From: Syntrophomonadaceae bacterium
GTDB taxonomy: Bacteria > Bacillota > Syntrophomonadia > Syntrophomonadales > Syntrophomonadaceae
Assembly (NCBI GenBank): GCA_012798055.1
Contig: JAAZOA010000205.1
Location: 1-8,985, forward strand
Length of the DNA: 8,985 nucleotides
Direction of reading: 5' to 3'
A program made the translations under genes and the position numbers. Within the stretch, counting starts at the first letter, position 1; each line of letters opens with the position of its first letter. The notes below the pieces were generated by a model that saw only the letters and a program-made list of their open reading frames with translations, was not told where the DNA came from and did no database searches. This document shows positions 6,897-8,985 of this stretch, in pieces.

Positions 6897-6915
6897 AAAG
6901 GGAGGAGGTGTGAGA

Positions 6916-7209
6916 ATGCGTGATTACGAGATGATGTTTATCATCAAACCCGATCTGAACGAAGAGACCACCGCGGAGATCAAAGCCAGACTGCACAATA
7001 TAATCGATGAATTTGGTGGAGAATTTACCGGTGAAGCGCTTGGTTGGGGTAAGAAACGCATGGCGTACAGGATCGAAGACTATGCAGAGGGTATCTATTG
7101 TTTATGGCATTTCAAAGGACTGCCCGAGACCGTTGAGGAATTGGACAGAGTCATAAAGATAACCGATGGTCTGATGCGCCACATCATTGTTCGCCAAGAC
7201 GAGAAATAG
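6916..7209 (+). CDS. rpsF: 30S ribosomal protein S6
   Basis: This is a 97-residue protein of the small ribosomal subunit, where it binds 16S rRNA together with S18. ATG 6916 is chosen because GGGAGGAGGTG (6900-6910) lies 5 bases upstream and because the protein then begins M-R-D-Y-E-M-M-F-I-I-K-P-D-L, the standard S6 start. An upstream in-frame ATG at 6835 overlaps the -10 promoter element and is not usable. Further family features are W-G-K-K-R-M-A-Y-R-I (residues 46-55) and L-M-R-H-I-I-V near the C-terminus. The length is normal. It is the first gene of the rpsF-ssb-rpsR operon and has its own promoter and leader. Confidence 0.97.
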   Translation: MRDYEMMFIIKPDLNEETTAEIKARLHNIIDEFGGEFTGEALGWGKKRMAYRIEDYAEGIYCLWHFKGLPETVEELDRVIKITDGLMRHIIVRQDEK

Positions 7210-7236
7210 CGTCTACCCGTGAGGGAGGTAAAGCCG

Positions 7237-7683
7237 ATGTTGAATCGGGTGATACTTATCGGGCGCCTGACCCGCGACCCGGAACTTAGATATACCCCCA
7301 ACGGAACGGCGGTGGCTACCTTTTCTTTGGCAGTCAATCGCAGGTTCAATAAGGAACAGACTGACTATATCGATATTGTAGCCTGGCGGCAGACTGCGGA
7401 ATTCTGTGCCAATTACGGCAGCAAGGGCAGATTGCTGGCGGTCGAAGGGCGTTTGCAGGCCAGGACCTATGAAACCAAAGAAGGTCAGAAGCGCAAGGTC
7501 GTTGAAGTGGTGGCAGATGATATCCGCTTCCTGGATAAAGCCGGTTCCGGGACACCTGGCGTTGCAGCGGGCAGTGCCGGAGGGCAGCGTGAATATGATC
7601 CGTGGGATGACCTGGGGCGTGAAGTCCGGTTGGAAGATATCGACCTGGTCGACAAGACGGAAGAAGACGAAATACCTTTTTAA
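7237..7683 (+). CDS. ssb: Single-stranded DNA-binding protein
   Basis: This is a 148-residue protein that coats single-stranded DNA during replication, recombination and repair. ATG 7237 is preceded by GAGGGAGGTAA (7221-7231), and the product begins M-L-N-R-V-I-L-I-G-R-L-T-R-D-P-E-L-R-Y, the conserved SSB start. The OB-fold spans about residues 1-105, with Y-I-D-I-V-A-W-R and A-E-F-C-A-N-Y-G-S-K-G typical of the family. A short glycine/alanine-rich linker (about 107-120) leads to an acidic tail ending E-E-D-E-I-P-F, the tip that recruits partner proteins. It lies between rpsF and rpsR, the usual arrangement in Firmicutes. Confidence 0.97.
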   Translation: MLNRVILIGRLTRDPELRYTPNGTAVATFSLAVNRRFNKEQTDYIDIVAWRQTAEFCANYGSKGRLLAVEGRLQARTYETKEGQKRKVVEVVADDIRFLDKAGSGTPGVAAGSAGGQREYDPWDDLGREVRLEDIDLVDKTEEDEIPF

Positions 7684-7701
7684 GCAAGGAGGAAGACGAG
7701 C

Positions 7702-7929
7702 TTGATAAAAAGAGACAAACGCAAAAAGAGACGCCCGTGCAATTTCTGCGCGGATAAAGTCGAAAGCATCGACTATAAGGAGATAGTAAAATTGCGCCGC
7801 TATATTACTGAACGCGGTAAAATATTGCCCCGCAGGATAACCGGCAATTGCGCCCTGCACCAGAGGCAGCTGACTGTGGCAATCAAAAGGGCCCGGGTCA
7901 TGGCCTTACTGCCCTATACTTCGGAATAA
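7702..7929 (+). CDS. rpsR: 30S ribosomal protein S18 with a possible zinc site
   Basis: This is a 75-residue basic protein of the small subunit that pairs with S6. It begins at a TTG (7702), supported by AAGGAGG (7686-7692) 9 bases upstream; no in-frame ATG precedes the conserved part. The motifs I-D-Y-K-E (23-27), R-R-Y-I-T-E-R-G-K-I-L-P-R-R-I-T-G (32-48) and A-L-L-P-Y at the C-terminus are diagnostic. Cys13-x2-Cys16 and Cys50-x2-His53 form a plausible zinc-binding set, a feature known from the 'C+' variants of several ribosomal proteins. It is the last gene before the terminator at 7943-7970. Confidence 0.96.
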   Translation: MIKRDKRKKRRPCNFCADKVESIDYKEIVKLRRYITERGKILPRRITGNCALHQRQLTVAIKRARVMALLPYTSE

Positions 7930-7942
7930 GAAGAGCTTTTTG

Positions 7943-7970
7943 ACCCTCCCTGCGGGAGGGTTTATTTTTT
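7943..7970 (+). terminator. Intrinsic terminator after rpsR
   Basis: ACCCTCCC (7943-7950) pairs perfectly with GGGAGGGT (7954-7961) around TGC, or with the inner pair open and a five-base loop. A T-rich tract (7961-7970, nine T in ten) follows. It starts 14 bases after the rpsR stop and should end the rpsF-ssb-rpsR transcript. Confidence 0.93.
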
Positions 7971-8056
7971 GCGCATTTCCGGGCATCCCGGGTTTCTGAC
8001 CCAGGCAGGAAAAAAGAGGTTTGATGCCGAACAGGATAATCTGGAGGTGTCTTTGG

Positions 8057-8374
8057 TTGAAAAGAGCTGCAGATGTTGCCGATAACCGGAGAATCGTGGA
8101 ATGGCTCAAGGCAGACCTGGTGGAAACGGTAGGGGTGCTGATGAAAGCGGCGCTCAAAGGCGGTGTTGAAGCCACCACGGATGCACTGGCCAATCTCATC
8201 ATAATCGCCTTTGTTTTGGGCCGGCGGATGGGCATAAGCTTTCAGGTGGTTGAAATGAGGATCAAACACAAAATCAATACCACCCTCAATGAAGCCACGG
8301 AAATAGAAGAGTTCAACGAGGACCTGACCCTGCTGCAGAGATACCTGGAGAGCAGGGAGCATAAAAAGAGGTGA
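8057..8374 (+). CDS. MazG-like family protein
   Basis: This is a 105-residue, mostly helical protein. The segment N-R-R-I-V-E-W-L-K-A-D-L-V followed by D-A-L-A-N-L-I-I-I-A-F-V-L-G-R-R-M-G-I-S-F matches my memory of the MazG-like family found in Clostridia beside rpsR and yybS. It is related to MazG nucleotide pyrophosphohydrolases, but I do not see their usual E-x-x-E and E-x-x-D metal-binding pattern clearly, so catalytic activity is doubtful. TTG 8057 is chosen because GGAGGTG (8043-8049) lies 7 bases upstream and the protein then begins near the family's usual start. ATG 8024, with AGAGG before it, is an alternative adding 11 residues. It lies beyond the rpsR terminator, and its stop codon lies 4 bases before the next start, so it is coupled to yybS. 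No clear promoter was found in the gap after the terminator. Confidence 0.8.
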   Translation: MKRAADVADNRRIVEWLKADLVETVGVLMKAALKGGVEATTDALANLIIIAFVLGRRMGISFQVVEMRIKHKINTTLNEATEIEEFNEDLTLLQRYLESREHKKR

Positions 8375-8378
8375 CCTT

Positions 8379-8985
8379 TTGGCGAGGATCATATCATTAT
8401 TGTTGACCAGCTCGGGCGCCTGCCTGGTGATGAGCCTTTTCCCTTCTTTGGCCTGGTTGGGTGGTATAGCCTGGGGGATAGCTCTCTTTTTAGGGGGGCA
8501 AGCGGTAGACCGACGACTGCTCGTGAGCGTGGCAGGATCAAATGTATTACTGTTATTCGGGCTGTCCGGTAACAGTAATTTATTTTTGATCATGAGTATA
8601 GGATTGCCGGCCCTGGTCATGGGTCTTTTGCTGGGTGAGGGCCGAGACTTCTATGAGATACAAAAATGGGGGGTATTGGCGGCAGTCCTATTGGTGGTCC
8701 TGTATTGGAGCATGGCCCAATATTCCGATGACCCCAGGGTCAGGTTCTGGGATCAAACCCAGATGGAAGAGTATGTGGCTGAGAGCCTGAAGACTTCACA
8801 GGACATGGGCATGGTAGAGGTCTACATGCAGCAGGGCCTTAGCCGCGAGGAGTTGGAGCAAGACATCGTGCTGGCTGCCCGCTGGCTCTATATGCACCTG
8901 CCGGCCTTATATATGATCAATGTGCTGTTCGGCATATGGCTGGTCCTGCGGCTGGGAGCCATTATCGGCTCCAGACGAGGTCTGA
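8379..8985 (+). CDS. DUF2232 / YybS family membrane protein, N-terminal part (cut by window edge)
   Basis: This frame is open from a TTG at 8379 to the window edge, 202 codons. AGAGGTGA (8367-8374), partly inside the end of the MazG-like gene, provides the ribosome binding site with 4 bases spacing. The product begins L-A-R-I-I-S-L-L-L-T and is strongly hydrophobic. Membrane helices are seen at about residues 5-42, 46-62, 64-82 and 93-110. A soluble loop follows (about 113-162, with E-E-Y-V-A-E-S and S-R-E-E-L-E-Q-D), and then another helix near 164-192. This layout and its place after rpsR and the MazG-like gene fit YybS (DUF2232), which in many Firmicutes is followed by the c-di-AMP phosphodiesterase gene gdpP, rplI and the replicative helicase gene. 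Those genes would lie outside this window. Its function is not well established. Confidence 0.85.
   Translation, partial: MARIISLLLTSSGACLVMSLFPSLAWLGGIAWGIALFLGGQAVDRRLLVSVAGSNVLLLFGLSGNSNLFLIMSIGLPALVMGLLLGEGRDFYEIQKWGVLAAVLLVVLYWSMAQYSDDPRVRFWDQTQMEEYVAESLKTSQDMGMVEVYMQQGLSREELEQDIVLAARWLYMHLPALYMINVLFGIWLVLRLGAIIGSRRGL

Noticed and set aside
6835..6915. N-terminal extension of S6 from an ATG at 6835
   Set aside because: The ATG overlaps the -10 promoter element and precedes the expected transcription start; the ATG at 6916 has a strong ribosome binding site and matches the family's start.
1..8985. Mobile elements, CRISPR arrays, tRNA or rRNA genes, or a novel defence or toxin system
   Set aside because: I saw no transposase or recombinase motifs, spaced direct repeats, or tRNA/rRNA-like segments on reading both strands; almost all the sequence is accounted for by housekeeping or conserved genes.

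Overview
The window looks like chromosomal DNA of an anaerobic Firmicute of the class Clostridia. The evidence is the Bacillus/Clostridium-type order rpsF-ssb-rpsR followed by a MazG-like gene and yybS, a DUF951 gene, strong AGGAGG ribosome binding sites and an S-layer (SLH) protein. The start of a probable polyhydroxyalkanoate (PHA) synthase accessory subunit and a selenocysteine-containing SelD would fit a syntrophic lineage such as Syntrophomonadaceae. That family-level placement is an inference from memory, not a search result.

Left part, minus strand (3195 down to 1): three genes run leftward. They are a 726-residue exported protein with two YcdB/YcdC-like modules and C-terminal SLH motifs, an AcuB-like CBS-CBS-ACT protein, and the first 68 codons of a gene whose N-terminus resembles PhaR/PhaE-type PHA synthase subunits or phasins. 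The gaps of 78 and 61 bases would allow co-transcription.

Middle, plus strand (3370-6785): after a 174-base divergent spacer come a CvpA-family membrane protein, an M18 aminopeptidase, selD and a small DUF951 zinc-binding protein, closely spaced. The main result of the reading is here. selD does not begin at base 5579, where the uninterrupted frame opens. It begins at a GTG at 5504, overlaps the aminopeptidase gene by 64 bases, and contains an in-frame TGA (5552-5554) at codon 17, exactly the position of catalytic Cys17 in E. coli SelD. A small hairpin with a G-rich loop lies 11-25 bases after the TGA, as expected of a bacterial SECIS element. SelD, the enzyme that makes the selenium donor, is therefore itself predicted to be a selenoprotein. 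The UAG stop of the upstream aminopeptidase sits at the 5' base of that hairpin, so translation of one gene may affect selenocysteine insertion in the next.

Right part, plus strand (6807-8985): a near-consensus promoter and a structured leader (candidate S6:S18 autoregulatory site) precede rpsF-ssb-rpsR, which ends in a strong intrinsic terminator. A MazG-like gene and the start of a DUF2232/YybS membrane protein follow. rpsR, the MazG-like gene and yybS all appear to use TTG starts. No mobile element, CRISPR array, tRNA or rRNA was seen.
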